Below are positions 46,167 through 58,317 of a DNA stretch of 61,060 nt, one piece after another. Source of the stretch: Diphasiastrum complanatum. Lineage: Eukaryota > Streptophyta > Lycopodiopsida > Lycopodiales > Lycopodiaceae. The DNA lies in NCBI GenBank assembly GCA_029204225.1, contig MU833104.1, positions 1 through 61,060 on the forward strand, given 5' to 3'. Positions within the stretch are counted from its first letter, which is position 1. Each line of letters opens with the position of its first letter. A program made the translations under genes and the position numbers. The notes beneath the pieces were generated by a model. It was given only the letters and a program-made list of their open reading frames with translations, did no database searches and was not told where the DNA came from.

Positions 46167-47450
46167 CTTCCCCTTAATGTGGATCCTGAAAAACTTTGAA
46201 CTTCAGATTTAACATATCGTTAAATCTGAGATGTTGCTCCTTTGATAGAGCCTTTGAGAAGTAATCTGCTACCATATAATTTGTTCTATAGAAGATTAAT
46301 TCTACTTCCTTACTGTGCACTTTCTCTCTAAGGTAATGATACCTGATTTCAATATGTTTGCTTCGAGAGTGAAATCTCGGATTGAGAGATAGCGCTATTG
46401 TGCTTTAATTGTCACAGTAGATTGTTGTAGGAAGTGTTTGTGTAAGATTGAGGTCTGCAAGCACTTGCATGAGCCAGATCGCCTCTTTGGTTGTATTTGT
46501 GGTAGCTATGTATTCGGATTCCATTGATGATAATGCAACTGAGGTCTGCTTCCGGTTGTTCCATGATATTGGGCCTTAATTGTATAAGAATAAAAATCTA
46601 GAAGTTGATTTTCTGGTGTCGACATCTCCTGTCCAATCTGCATCTGTGTAAGCTTCAAGGATATTGGCAGTTTGGCTACCTCCATAGTAGATGCTAAGAG
46701 TTGTCGTTGTTTGGATGTACTTCATAACCTTTGTTAGCGCTTTCTAATGAGCTATGTTTGGATTTGACAAGAACTGGCTGAGTGTACTGACTGAATATGC
46801 AAGATCTGGTCGCGTGCAAATCATTACGTACATTAGTGAGTCGATGATGGATTGAAACGGGCACCGCTTCATCTCCTCCTTTTTTGCCTCAGTTTGAGGA
46901 GAATGTTCCTTTGATAGCTTTAGTCCAGGGTCGAGTGGAAAGAGACTGGGTTTGCAGTTGGCCATTCCATACTTTTCCAACACGTTGTTGAGATATCGTT
47001 GTTGACTGATAAAGATCAGTGTGTTGGGTCGATCTCGTTGAATTTGGATTCCGAGACAATAGTGGGTTGGACCCATGTCAGTCATCTTGTATTCCTGGGT
47101 CAGCATGCATTTTGTATCCTTAATCAGATTTATATTATTACTGAATAAGAGTGTATCATCTACGTAGAGAGTGATGATGATGAAGTAATTTGATACAGAC
47201 TTGAAATAGACATTCGAGTCTGCTGAGTTTGGAGTGAAACCATTCTCTATCAAAAATGCGTTGATCTTCTAAAACCAGCCTCTGGGTGACTGTTTCAACC
47301 CGTAGAGCGCCTTGTGGATTTTGCATACAAGGTATTGTTGCTTGCTGTTGAGTTCATATCCCTCTAGTTGCGTCATGTAGATTTTCTCTTTGATGGTTCC
47401 ATTGAGGAAAGCGGTCTGGATATCCATCTGGTGGACTTCAAGGTCTGTCC
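46167..47450 (-). pseudogene. Copia RT-RNase H relic with purine tract, minus strand
   Basis: From 47450 downward: [39 protein letters not shown], a TAG, then a 169-residue frame with IITLYVDDTLLFSNN (YVDD) and MTDMGPTHYCLGIQIQRD. After another stop, RNase H follows: AYTDADWTGDVDTRKSTS, ALSSMESEYIATTNTTKEA and HSRSKHIEIRYHYLREKV. The purine tract ATTAAGGGGA (about 46176) is followed by the LTR start TGTTAGATTTTTT (from 46166). The LTR's far end was not defined. The 5' side is cut at 47450 against another element. Confidence 0.88.
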
Positions 47451-48869
47451 TGGTTGCCTAAGTGAACAACTATATGTACAGTGTAATTTCATTTTGAGAA
47501 ATACAGTTGTTATGTGAGCTTGTTGTGGAGAGTGTTTTATGTGTGTGTTACTGTGTAGCATGATCTGTGTTTCTGTTTGAAGCAAATTCTAAGTTGGTAT
47601 CAGAGTCGTACAGGGAGTGTACACAATACAACATCATCGTTGAAGAGAGCTTCGGGAGAATTGTCTTCTGAGATTTCGGAGTTTATGGCGGGTTGTAGAC
47701 AGAAAGTGAAGCACTGGTGCATAGATTATAGCACATAGAAGCTTGGTAAGCTTGAGACTGTGTGAGGATTCAGTGGCAGGATTGGTCAGTAGAATCTACG
47801 AAACAGAATTCTAAAAAAATTTTAGAGGAGTTGCTCGGTGTTTGCAATCGGTGTGCATTCGAACAGTTTGACAAATGGATTGAAGCATTAGCTTTCCAGT
47901 AGTAGAGTGACCTCAGAGCAGTTGATTTGGCTGGCCAGAGAGCTGTGAAAAACAAGCCAATATCAAAGTTGTGAGAAAAACCCTGGCCTAGGGTTTGGAA
48001 GCATAAAAGCGAAGTTTTCTCTCTATACTGATCCGTTTTTGAAGCTATAAAAGCCTGTAAAAGGGCGCCCTAGTGCAAAGTAGCAAATCCTCAGAGTCCG
48101 TGGAGTGTCGTGGATCAGCTAAGGAATTGGACCAGTATAGTCTGCAGCCATAGCTTGCAAGGCGATGGAAAGAAGAGGAGATCTCGCGGGTCTGTTCGCG
48201 CGCGAAAGAGGAGTCCCCTCTTAGTGTTCTAAGGTGGGCCAGCAGCTGCAAGGAATGAAGACAGTGCACCGATCATTGGATTAGTGTCCATCATGATCAA
48301 CGATAGAGATCGAACCTCTAGCATTGAATTTGGACCATCGGATCTAAGAGAACCAGTGGATTGTTTTTAAAAGAGTCTTGAAGGGGCCTGAATGGCGTTG
48401 AAAGACAAATCAGACTTCTTCAATAAAAATTTTCATATTGAAAGTTGAGTTGGGTCCAAATTCACTGAAGTTTGAAGTCTTTTCAAACTGAAGGAATAGT
48501 TCAAAAAGCGAAAAACCCCTTAAATCCACCTCCTTTATTCGTTTTGACCCAAACGAAACGTTATAACCTCCAAACAAAGGGCACCCAGATTGTACCTGCA
48601 AGTACGGTACAACAAAACAGAGTGATTGCACCAGAGAAAGTGTTTAGAGTGCACCAAAAGTGATTTCACCATTCCATTGGGCACGTAGTTGGGAGTTCAC
48701 GACTGAGTGCATTTCGGAAGGCGACGCTGATTTGGCTTTCAAATTGGGGGAAAAGCGGCAAGTGGTATGGTAAGGGAAAAGTGTAGGTCATTATTTTCAA
48801 CTTCTGACATCACAATTGGCCTCGACATACTGCTTTCAGCCTACGGTAGAAGTTTCAAGCAGTTTTGCG

Positions 48870-50295
48870 ATGGCAAACATGGGAGAGTCCATTTTGAGTG
48901 AAAGTAGCAAATTGGACGGGATTTCCAACTATGCAGTGTGGAAATTCAAAATGAAAACATACTGATGGAGAAAGATGTGTGGGAAGTCGTCATAGGTGAT
49001 GAGAGAAGACCACCAAATGAAGCGGATATCAAAGTGTTCGACAAAAAGATGAGAAAAGCTTTGACCTTCATTAACTTGTCAGTGAAAGATCACATCATTA
49101 CCCACATTTGTGATGCTGTTACACCTAGACAGGCATGGGATGTGCTAAAGGACCAGTTCGAGACGTCAAATCCGTCAAGAATCATGTTTTTGAAGTCAAA
49201 GCTGAATAGTGCCCGAATGGAACAAGGAGAGCACATTCAGACATGTATGACCAGAATCAAAACAATGAGGGATGAACTGCATTCTATTGGTGAGCGCATA
49301 CGTGATGTGGAGCTGGTGCACAATGCATTGTGCGGCATTGCAAAATCCTATCAGATGTTTGTGAGCGGAATAGCATCAAGAGAAAGATTGCGAACTTTGA
49401 CGAGCTCACATGAATCTTGATGCAGGAAGAGCAACGACGAAAAATGGTGAAAGCTAGACGTCAGAATACTGACGATCAAGCACTTGTGACACGCCAAAAA
49501 CAAGGCAAGGGCAAGGGCAAGAATAAGTTTAAACATCAATTTCCCAAGTCTTAAGAGGACGAGGGAAAGATTGCGAACCTTTGACTTGATGCAGGAAGAG
49601 CAACAGCGAGAAATGGTGAAAGCTAGACGTCAAAATACTGACGATCATGCACTTGCGACACGCCAAAAACAAGGCAAGGGCAAGGGCAAGAACAAGTCTA
49701 AGCAGCAATTTGCTAGTCTCAGGAGGATGAGGGATCTTCCAGTAAGACTAAGAAGAAAGACAAGTGCTTCCATTGTGGTAAAAAGGGCCATTGGAAGCTT
49801 GAATGTCGCAAATTCCTGGCGGAACAAGACAAGGGAAAACCAAAACAAGCAGGTAACCTTGTCGATGAGGGTGAGATTGAAGACTCAAGCATCTTCATAT
49901 CTGCATTGTCATCCAATCAAGATGATCAGGCGTGGTATATTGACTCGGGAGCCACAAGACACATGACGGGTAACAAGAATTGCTTCAGTAGCTTGAAAGT
50001 GTTGGATAAAGGAACGTCTGTTTCACAAGCAAATGGCGATGTGTGCAAGATCAAGGGGATAGGCACCGTTTCAATCCAACTACCAGATGGCAAAAGCAGG
50101 ATGATCAGGGAGGTACTTTACGTACCAGGCTTGAAGAAAAATCTACTTTCTATTAGAGTCATTACTGATCAAAAGTTGAAAGTAGAATTTGCCCATGATC
50201 GTTGCTTTGTGAAGGATGTGAACCCAAAATTCAAAGTTATTGCAGATGGAGTAAGGGAGTTCAATACAAAATTGTACAGATTGAATGCTACAATG
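48870..50295 (+). pseudogene. Copia gag-protease, frameshifted
   Basis: The ATG is at 48870 ([18 protein letters not shown]). One A is missing at about 48954 compared with the copy at 35206, which shifts the frame. The rest reads in three frames: [15 protein letters not shown]-like gag core, zinc knuckle [14 protein letters not shown] in a shifted frame, then [18 protein letters not shown] (protease). It carries a tandem duplication of about 185 bases (49379-49745). Confidence 0.88.
49379..49745 (+). repeat. Tandem duplication inside gag
   Basis: The segment starting GAGAAAGATTGCGAAC and running through GGCAAGGGCAAGGGCAAG appears twice, at about 49379-49563 and 49566-49730, with small differences. 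The single-copy form is at 35720-35890. Confidence 0.85.
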
Positions 50296-51718
50296 GGATT
50301 TCTAGGCATTTGGCCCAAGTAGCTCACATTCCTTAACATGTAGCTCATTGTGGTCTAGATTCGTCGAGATAGTTGTTGCTCACCACTAGCAAAATCGAGA
50401 AGCTAAGGATAGAAGGACAAGCAAATTGAGCAGGTTTAATGAACAGCATATCCATCTCTTTTCATAAAAGCATTGATGGAGCCACTTTTATTTTCGTTGT
50501 TTTTCAACGTTTTTTCTCTTTTCTCCCTTATTGACTTTTCCAGTACTTGTAAATAATTTTGTTTATACATACTCTTTGTTTTTTCCTCTTCTATCTGCAT
50601 ACGTTGTCGCCAATAATTTTTGTCTCATTTGTATTGCCACTTCTAAATTTCTATCGTCTCTTTCCCCCCATCACAATCCCTCCTTAAGGCATTCCGATTC
50701 ACATCGCCAATGACAACAATGTCAAAGACAAGCACATGTGCCAAGGGACTGTCACCAAATTCATACTAGGAGCATGTTAGAAAATTCTCATAAAGAGTCT
50801 TACATGAATCTTGTAAAGGAATTTCAGATGCTGCAATTTGAAAAAAGAATATCTTAAAGGGGAATCAACCTTGGAACTATCAAAGCGACAAGGGAGGTCC
50901 AGAACCCACATCTACTGGGAGCGTCACCATCAATGAAGTCGACAAGTAGCAGACTGACCAACAAGTGAAAACAAAGCCCAACGCCTCACAAACATACTTT
51001 ACGATGACGAGAATAAGAACATGGCCAAGACGATTCTCTTGCAGATTTTCTTATGGACTGATTCGTGATAATAGTGCGCTGACCGCCATCTAAAATGCGA
51101 TGGACTATCTCATTTGTTTGCTATTATTTTTTTGAAACAGATGGTCGCCATCTGAAATGTGATGGACCATCTTTTTTGTTTGCTGCTTTTCTGAAAATCA
51201 GAAGTATATGAGGCTATTTGTGATGCATGATGTTGTCTCTATGCATAGCTATTTGTAGTTAGGCGCTCAACACGATACCAGCTTGTCTCAGTATTACCTA
51301 TATTGATAGAAAAACTTGATGTGTTTGCTCATGAAACTAGCAATGCAAACTATTATCTCTGGACATCACTACAAGATATTCTGTGGAGGCTTTGATAATA
51401 GTATCAGCCTGAACGCAATAATAACTTGGGCGGCTTACTATTTTCTAGATGTGCTAATATTCAAACTACGAGCTCTTGAAGGAATGACTCTATGACATTT
51501 GGATACACGAGTACTTGCTTTTAACAATGAATTACACTTGGTTGATATTAACACCATTGTAAGATTATGATACTTTTTTAAGGAGGTTGCACTGCCATTA
51601 GCTCATTATTTTAGGTTTGAAATCGTTAGTACGTAAGCAAGGTTTTGCTTAAAGCAGTGGGAGATGGGTAGCTCGAAGGAAATGACTTTGCCTTGCATTC
51701 AGGTATGAAGCTTTATGA
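50296..51718. other. No gene recognised
   Basis: AT-rich. At about 51088-51185 a 45-base segment (CGCCATCT...ATGCGATGGACTATC...TTTGTTTGCT) occurs twice in direct orientation. Nothing else is recognised. Confidence 0.45.
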
Positions 51719-52221
51719 TGTTACACCAACATGGAAGGTTGTAAGAATTGCCTTATGAAGATCTGACTAGATCCTGTTGCAAAACAACCAAAAGGACACT
51801 TGTGGAGCAAAACCTCCCATCCAATCCTAGATCCCTCCTGGAGTTCCCTCCTGGACCTAGCCCCCAAGCCATGGTGAATGAATGCAAGAGAGAAGAGGAA
51901 TCCTGACTCAAGAGACTGACAATAGGGAGATGGGTGAGTTTCCATGGTAAGTATTCTCTCTCCGAAGAGAGAATATTCCCCTTAGGATTCCCATGCAGCC
52001 TATATTAGCTATTAACCTCCTATTCTTGCATTATCACAGTCAGACACCATGCAAGTGCTCCTATGTCCAATTATAGGTTTGGGCCCTCATATGATTATTA
52101 ATTACTTTACTAGCCTAGCCCAGAATGACGAGGCATAACCAATAACCATATACACTTGGAGTGACCGGCTATCCATGTCAGGAATTACTCCGAATCCCAC
52201 ATACTGGACATGGACGTAATA
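51719..52221 (-). mobile_element. 3' LTR of a Gypsy element, minus strand (503 bp)
   Basis: The minus strand starts TATTACGTCCATGTCC, with the expected TG mutated to TA, and ends TTGGTGTAACA. A purine tract (TTTAAGGGAGAAATAA) precedes it and the integrase end lies further upstream. Related to the LTR fragment at 45009. Confidence 0.7.
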
Positions 52222-52480
52222 TTATTTCTCCCTTAAACCAGTTTTGTCCTCAGAACGAGTAACTAGGAAAGATCCAATTTGTATGCTTTTAACTTTTTCC
52301 CATGAATCATTATCCTCAATTTGACCAATCAACCTAAGCAAGCACACATAAATAGAACGATTTCTCAATTGTTTATCTTTGATCCTGAGTACTTGTTCAG
52401 GGTCCAAAGGTACATTGAGCGATAAATCCTCCAAATGGGCAAAATCTTCAATACATCTAACTGTCATCATCAAAGTAAAT
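52222..52480 (-). pseudogene. Gypsy integrase C-terminus with chromodomain-like motif
   Basis: The minus-strand frame reads VPLDPEQVLRIKDKQLRNRS, then LLRLIGQIEDNDSWEKV and EDKTGLREK. 'P..VL..K..QLRNR....LV.W......D.SWE' is the chromodomain-type end of Ty3/Gypsy integrases. The rest of pol is missing upstream. Confidence 0.75.
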
Positions 52481-53560
52481 TTACATGATACACTAGATAG
52501 CAGTCGACCAAACCTGAAGATTAAGTTTAAAAGCTAACAAATCAATCATCTTTCACAATTACCCTGAAAATCAATCTTTAGTCTGACTTCAATATCAAAT
52601 AAGTATTTAGAGATGGAATAATTCTCAGATTATCTATCTCTACACTGAAATACTATATTGACCTTTAGAGCTACACTAAAAGATAAATTTTCCTATTGGG
52701 TTTGATTCTCTCCAATCATCACCTTCATGTAACCTCAATTTACATGAATCACTAGGTGAGTTCTCACCTTACATTAGATATCAATATTCAAAAGTTAATT
52801 CAAAACAATCATAGTCCAAGACTATCCACAATTACTTGTAGACCCGTCATAAATGCTTCTTGGTACAAATACACTTAGAATTTTTTTCCAGGAACTAAGG
52901 TACAAAACTCATCCCACCAAAATCTCTTAGGAGATCCATCAAGATAAAAATGACTCTAACTCAGTCCTGAGTACCCTAGATACTCTCTTGAGTTAAGTGC
53001 TCTATCCCTAGCATCACATGCCAAAAAATAGCAACCATTCAATCTTGATAGACTTAACTGCTCCTAATTAATTGGAGATCTTAGGCTAGTACACAAGCAT
53101 TCCATGACTATAATCTGTAAAGGTAAGCAGATTCCTCATAAGTAAACAATTGCTCAATGAAAATGCCTGTAAGATTCACACAATGTTAGACATGTACACA
53201 AATTTAGAGTTCAAATAACATATCTAAATTTTTGACTTAACAAATTGATCAAGAATTACTCACTATCTTAAGAATCATCATATTTCCATATAATCATCTA
53301 ATGACCTCTAAGTATCAATTTATGATCCGTCAATCATAAACATTTAGAATCTTATGATTCGTCAATCTTTATCGGATTCCAAAACCATACTTAATCATTT
53401 AGAGATACTGAAGTATATGCACAACATACCACTCAGGAATCATGAACATTCTGAAATACAATGGTTGGTAATCCATCTCATATCAATGAAGTGTATTGCT
53501 CAAAAGGAGAAAGTCTAGCATATAGCAATTCCAACAATTTATTTATTGACATTATTCAGT
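52481..53560. other. No gene recognised
   Basis: AT-rich (well below 40% GC by eye) stretch between the Gypsy end and the unknown gene relic. Nothing recognised. Confidence 0.45.
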
Positions 53561-53564
53561 TACT

Positions 53565-54618
53565 AACATTCATCATAAATTTTTACAGTATTACAAATGA
53601 GAATGTCAATAACAAGTTGATAGTTGTTCTCAAGTTAGATGAGTCTGAAATTATAAAAGGACAAAAAATGAAGAGTCAGTCTCACGATCATGAATGGAGC
53701 ACTTTCAAATGCAGAAGACTCAGAAGGCCTCAATCTCTGTGTTCAATCGGAAAATGATATCTAGTGGTTGGCAGCATTTAAGGTATAGCAGTTCCTTCGC
53801 ATAATCAATAGGGATAATCATTTTAATATGGATTTCATTTGGGAAATCTTCTCTATGTTAATATTATGAGGCTAATCACATTTTTGTATTCTCTTATAGG
53901 TGATGAAAGAAGACCATGACAATCTCTCATGGATATTTAATAGAACGTCATATCCTGCCACCATAAAAAATCATATGGAGGGAGTTCCACTCAATATTCC
54001 TGGAATTGGCACTTTCAACATTGAATGGCATTTAGCAGGAGATCTGAAGACATTAAAATGTATGTTCAATGTATCTCATGGCGCTAACTCTAAACACCCT
54101 TGTTTGTACTGCATGAAGACGACAAAAGACATGACAAGAAGTACAGGAATATCAAGAGATCAAGAAGATCCTAATTGAAAACCTGTAGTACTGATTCCTC
54201 TTCAAAATGTTCATATCTGTACATTCCATGCGGAGGTGCATATTATAGAAAAAATAATATATCTTCACATCTTGTTTGCATGGAATTCCGAGCCAGAGGC
54301 CTCTGCGAAGGAAGCTATTTCCAGATTAGAGGATGTGTTGTCCAAAGCAGGCTTACAAAAGGCCACGTTAAAATAAAAAAAGATGACAAACTATCAGGTA
54401 AAACGGAAAATATTCCATGCAAGTCGAGCATTGGAGGATCCAAAGCTCAAAGATTTTTATCGAATTATTCTGGCAAACAGTCCAAGGTTCAATACACGGT
54501 TCGGAAAGAAATTATTGCAGCAACTCAAGATTTCGAAGAAGAAGGTTCTACTCGTATACATAAAGTAGAAGTTTGGAAAAAATTAGACAACATGGTGAAA
54601 TACTTGAGAAAAAATTAG
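53565..54618 (+). pseudogene. Broken intron-containing gene of unknown family
   Basis: The first part reads ITNENVNNKLIVVLKLDESE, IIKGQK, then after a one-base shift near 53670 VSLTIMNGALSNAEDSEGLN, LCVQSENDI*WLAAFK. A donor AAG|GTATAG (about 53780) and acceptor TCTCTTATAG|GTGATG (53899) mark a 120-base intron. The second part reads FNIEWHLAGDLKTLKCMFNV then SHGANSKHPCLYCM. After a TGA it continues VVLIPLQNVHICTFHAEVHI and further frames to 54618 (SNYSGKQSKVQYTV; VEVWKKLDNMVKYLRK). The 'GDLK....(16-19)..CLYC' pattern recalls uncharacterised transposase-like proteins of other eukaryotes, but I cannot name the family. At least four lesions make it a pseudogene. Confidence 0.6.
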
Positions 54619-54808
54619 ACAACATGGTGCCTTGATTGCCATAATCATAGTCTCACCATGTTGATGAGACTTTGAATGGGCAACACGTATCTCATTATTC
54701 TTGAAGAACTTCAGATAGTGCTCCAGTGCATGATCTCTTGAAAATTCTCCAGCAGAAGATCTGTGCCCTCCTCGACATATTGCGAAATCATCGAGGAGAA
54801 TTGTTTTC

Positions 54809-55420
54809 TCAATTGAAAAAAAACAAAGTAAGCTCTAGTGACATAATGAATCTACTAGTACACGATAAGATACAAAAACTTGCGCATTTGGCTTTGCCTT
54901 CCCTGATTACTGTCTCTCCATCAATATTATGTCCATTTTTCGATGTCAATATTGTTGGTGAATAGACAGTTGGTTGTGGAAAACCAAGTTGACTTTGGAT
55001 TCTGAGAAACTCCTCCTCAGAAGGTAGATCAATATTATGTCCACCTTTCGATGTCAATATTGTTGGTGAATAGACAGTTGGTTGTGGAAAACCAAGTTGA
55101 ATTTGGATTCTGAGAAACTCCTCCTCAGAAGGTAGATCATCTTCTTTGTTGCGCATTTCATCCACAACCATTTTCAAGCAATCTTTCCGTGAATAAAACT
55201 TATCATTATGTACATCGTCAACACCATGGAGAAGATCATCAGCATCAAAATCAATTATATCGAAAATTCATCAAGCTCTTTGTTCAAAATGCAAAGAGTC
55301 TCAGCTTCAGTGAAATTAAAAAGATCCGATATATCCGATATGGTCAAAAAAGAATTATTATCTATATTATAAGTAGGCAAAGTGATCAAAGATATATCAG
55401 AAGGAGAAAGGTAGTGGGTG
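54809..55420 (-). pseudogene. Minus-strand frame with two 36-residue repeats
   Basis: The frame from 55177 contains DLPSEEEFLRIQSQLGFPQP then TVYSPTILTSKGGHNI, twice in tandem and in frame (DNA unit 108 bases, about 54921-55136). Upstream, an acidic stretch reads DFDADDLLHGVDDVHNDKFY in the same frame, and after a frameshift SDLFNFTEAETLCILNKELD. Codon-like conservation between the units suggests a real protein once lay here. I recognise no family. It lies tail to tail with the unknown relic at 53.6-54.6 kb and may belong to the same mobile unit. Confidence 0.45.
54919..55136 (-). repeat. 108-bp tandem duplication
   Basis: Two near-identical units (TCAATATTATGTCC... at about 54921 and 55029) differing at only a few bases. 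A multiple of three, so the minus-strand frame is kept. Confidence 0.9.
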
Positions 55421-56550
55421 TTCTAGGGCCTATGAACAATTTCAACTTTTTGCAGTCACAGGAAAAAAAGAACATAATAATTTTCAATGTCAACAAAAAT
55501 TGCAATTTTAAGGTCTTCAATGACTTAATGAACAAGATCTTGCACATGACTATCAACAAGGTCTTAGTAAGAAATATGGTAGTAGACCCATTGAGGTAGG
55601 TGTTTTGTTGATTCAAATGGCATTCACCAACTTGATGCTACTAATTTAAGATATTATGATATTATCTCATTTGAAGGCAATGTGTTATCGACCAGTATGA
55701 ACCACAAGTGGGAGAAAAAATACCCATAGATCTATTTTATAGTGAACTCTTTGTGGATCAAACTCATATTGAAACTGAAGATGAATAAAATTATGATCCT
55801 ATAGAAGAAAGTGTCCAATCAAACAACAAGTGTTTGGTGCATAATTATCATTATCAAACTCTTCCCTTTTAAGGTGGATTTCTACTTTGAGAACTATACA
55901 TTGAAGTTGATCATTCACATTGCATATAGTTTCTACTTTACCAACTATACATTGAAGTTGATCGTTCACATTGTAGGGAATTTCTTGGACAATTGCTTTA
56001 TCGATATGGCAATTATATATCATCAATATCAGTGCAATATATATGGTGACAATACGATGGGGGTTATCATATCAATGTTAAGAGCTATGACACTAGGCAA
56101 TAAAGACCATCATATAACACTTGCAAAAGTTTTAATCTTTTTGAATGAATTTTTGATATTTAATGGTGTTAATAATATGGATGTATGATAGTTTCAAGAC
56201 TTATGCAAATATGAAATATTACAAGTATGTTACAAGGCAATTGAATCTACAATTGTTTTACATGGAGTTCAATTGAGACAGATATGGATTTATAGGAGAT
56301 CAATCCAATCCATTATTAAAGATTTTACGTGGGTTGTGATTAATGAAATATATTCACATAGGATCTTTAAATATATCCACTTCCGCCATATGTTTTGTAC
56401 CTACTATGGGACATCTTTAGAACTTATGAATGTTCTAGACAATGGGTGGAATATTTTGTTCAACTACAACTCCGAGAAAATTGTTTCATATAACTTAGGG
56501 CAACAAATAAAGATGAATTCTTTTGGAAAGGTTCACATTGCTTAAATGTG
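55421..56550. other. AT-rich region with short frames, unrecognised
   Basis: Contains short plus-strand frames, e.g. 56273-56545 with IIKDFTWVVINEIYSHRIFK. At 55875-55985 a 54-base tandem duplication centres on ACTATACATTGAAGTTGATC. No family recognised; possibly further decayed parts of the neighbouring unknown relic. Confidence 0.4.
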
Positions 56551-57798
56551 ACAAATTTGTTGTTGAGATGTACCCACAATGATCTTTACTATTGGGGTAT
56601 GTATCTTGTTATATGCATCTTGGCTACTATTCACTATGAACTTGTTGTATGGTTTTTATCATAGACCCAAGGTGCTAATCATATGTATATAAAGTATTTG
56701 TTGCTAGATATACTATTGTGTATTATTATAAAACATGCACGCGGAGAACTCCAGGGCAATATTATGAATACTGAAAGTAGCTTGACCATTGTTTATGGCA
56801 TCTTCTAAATGTTGACATCAATATTTTCAAAAGATGGTATAGCTAATAATAACTCATAAATATGGATTGAACATGTAGAAAGTTAGAAATTGGGTCCCAT
56901 AAAAGGATATCAACCGTGTAAGGGGTTGTGGTGGCTATGTTTATGCAAGGATTTTCTAGTAACATCTCTCTAGGTTCTAAGCCTATGGTGAAGACCCTAA
57001 AGACATCTATTCAACATGGTGGAAAGGTCATTGGAAGATTCCCACGCAACCGAGGAGCTTAAGTTGACACAATGTTGCAATTTGATTCTTAAGGTTGAAT
57101 GTTGCCTTTTTGAAAACTCAAAATTCACTTTAAAATTCAAATATAAATCGTCATCAAAGAACGCTTGAGTGTGTGTATGTGAGGTTATACAAAGTCCCTT
57201 GAAAGTTATGACTCATAAGTACACAAATCTTTCCATGCTAGGGACATCTGATCGTCTTTGATAATGGTAGTCATAAATGACTCTATCTACCCGGGAGGCT
57301 TCAATCACTAAAGTCACACTTTAAAATTTAATTGAAAGCATGAATGAGAGTATTGTAGATCTTTAACAACTACATACTATTTTTTTGGGTTGTCTATGGC
57401 TTGGATGTCATTTTGAAAACTAAAATGCAAAATCACATGTCATTGTGTGACTCTCTCATTAGATAAATGCATAAGCTGTGTCTTCACTTCGAAAAAACAA
57501 AAGTAGAAACATCGTTGTGGATGAGGGTTACCCCCCCCTCAGTCACGGCTATGAATACGCTCATCTCAATACTTGTAACATGTCATGCCAATTCACGCAT
57601 CAAACTGCAACATTGATTTTGCATATAACAATGTTGTTCCTTTTCATTATGATCATGCTAAACAAAGCTATAAGTTGGTCATATCTGATCAGGAGGTAAA
57701 AGCATTAGCACACAGCAATATATGAGCATGCTTTTAAGCACTAACATCAAAATTTAGTTAGCTCTAATTGAATTTTTTGATCATCTATTGTATTAACT
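56551..57798. other. No gene recognised; 3' flank of the C2 gene
   Basis: AT-rich sequence with no recognisable protein or RNA. The minus-strand C2 gene ends at 57799, so its 3' untranslated region should lie here. No clear polyadenylation signal can be singled out. Confidence 0.4.
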
Positions 57799-58317
57799 TC
57801 AATGATGCTGAGCAGAACGACTCGAATCAAATTGATTAGGAAAGCGTCCCAGGGGAGGAACACAAACATTCAAAACCCCCTGTGGCTGCGACTTATGAAA
57901 CATCAGGATCGACGTGACTGCAAATCTGTCTGGGCTTCTATCAACCTTCACAGCGTCTGCTATGAGAATGCGGGCTGTACCCATCAGCTTGTCTTTGCCC
58001 ATCAGCTTTTCTTTCCATGTCGCGCTGCGATATAGTTGGATGGTCAGTTGTGCGGCTGCATCTTTAAAAGCACGCTCATCAATGGAGAAACTCAGCCTCT
58101 GATTCCAGCTGGGATTGCTGCCTCCCTCAGTATCCATGCGAGTGCGCAATTTGTGCTTTGGATCCACGTAAGCCACAGCAAATGTCGTTAATTTTCCAGT
58201 AGATTCTTTCACGTTCCTCAGATCCTGTGCCGAGATTATAAACAGCTCTAACGTACGGCATTTCGGCAAAAAAGCACCTCTTCTGATAGATCTATCCATC
58301 TTCCTCGGCAATTGCAT
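57799..58317 (-). CDS. C2-domain protein, SRC2-like
   Basis: An uninterrupted 172-codon frame from ATG to stop. After a short basic N-terminus (MQLPRKMDRSIRRG), a single C2 domain spans about residues 22-125. It includes RTLELFIISAQDLRNV, FAVAYVDPKHKLRTRMDTEG, NPSWNQRLSFSID and LTIQLYRSATWKEKLMGKDK. The tail PQGVLNVCVPPLGRFP resembles the 'P.G.LN..V' block after the C2 domain in plant SRC2/BAP-type proteins. These bind membranes in cold, pathogen or cell-death responses. Asp/Glu in the loops are few, so calcium binding is uncertain. A single-exon gene, apparently intact, the only such gene in the window. Normal length for one-domain members, though shorter than long SRC2 proteins with a C-terminal membrane anchor. 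Confidence 0.8.
   Translation of the reverse strand: MQLPRKMDRSIRRGAFLPKCRTLELFIISAQDLRNVKESTGKLTTFAVAYVDPKHKLRTRMDTEGGSNPSWNQRLSFSIDERAFKDAAAQLTIQLYRSATWKEKLMGKDKLMGTARILIADAVKVDRSPDRFAVTSILMFHKSQPQGVLNVCVPPLGRFPNQFDSSRSAQHH

Larger units (their letters stand above)
47453..50295 (+). mobile_element. Second copy of the 34-39 kb Copia, truncated both ends
   Basis: Holds the last 140 bases of the LTR (to 47592), primer site TTGGTATCAGAG at 47594, a leader of about 1.27 kb, gag and the protease region. It stops near 50295 within the zinc region upstream of integrase. It is close to 34300-36470 throughout gag. The left end lies head to head against the minus-strand Copia at 47450. Confidence 0.88.

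Noticed and set aside
55386-56550. Short frames rich in Asn/Ile/Tyr as genes
   Set aside because: AT-rich composition alone gives such frames; no motif, splice structure or family was found.
57802-58102. Plus-strand frames over the C2 gene
   Set aside because: Shadows of the intact minus-strand C2-domain frame.
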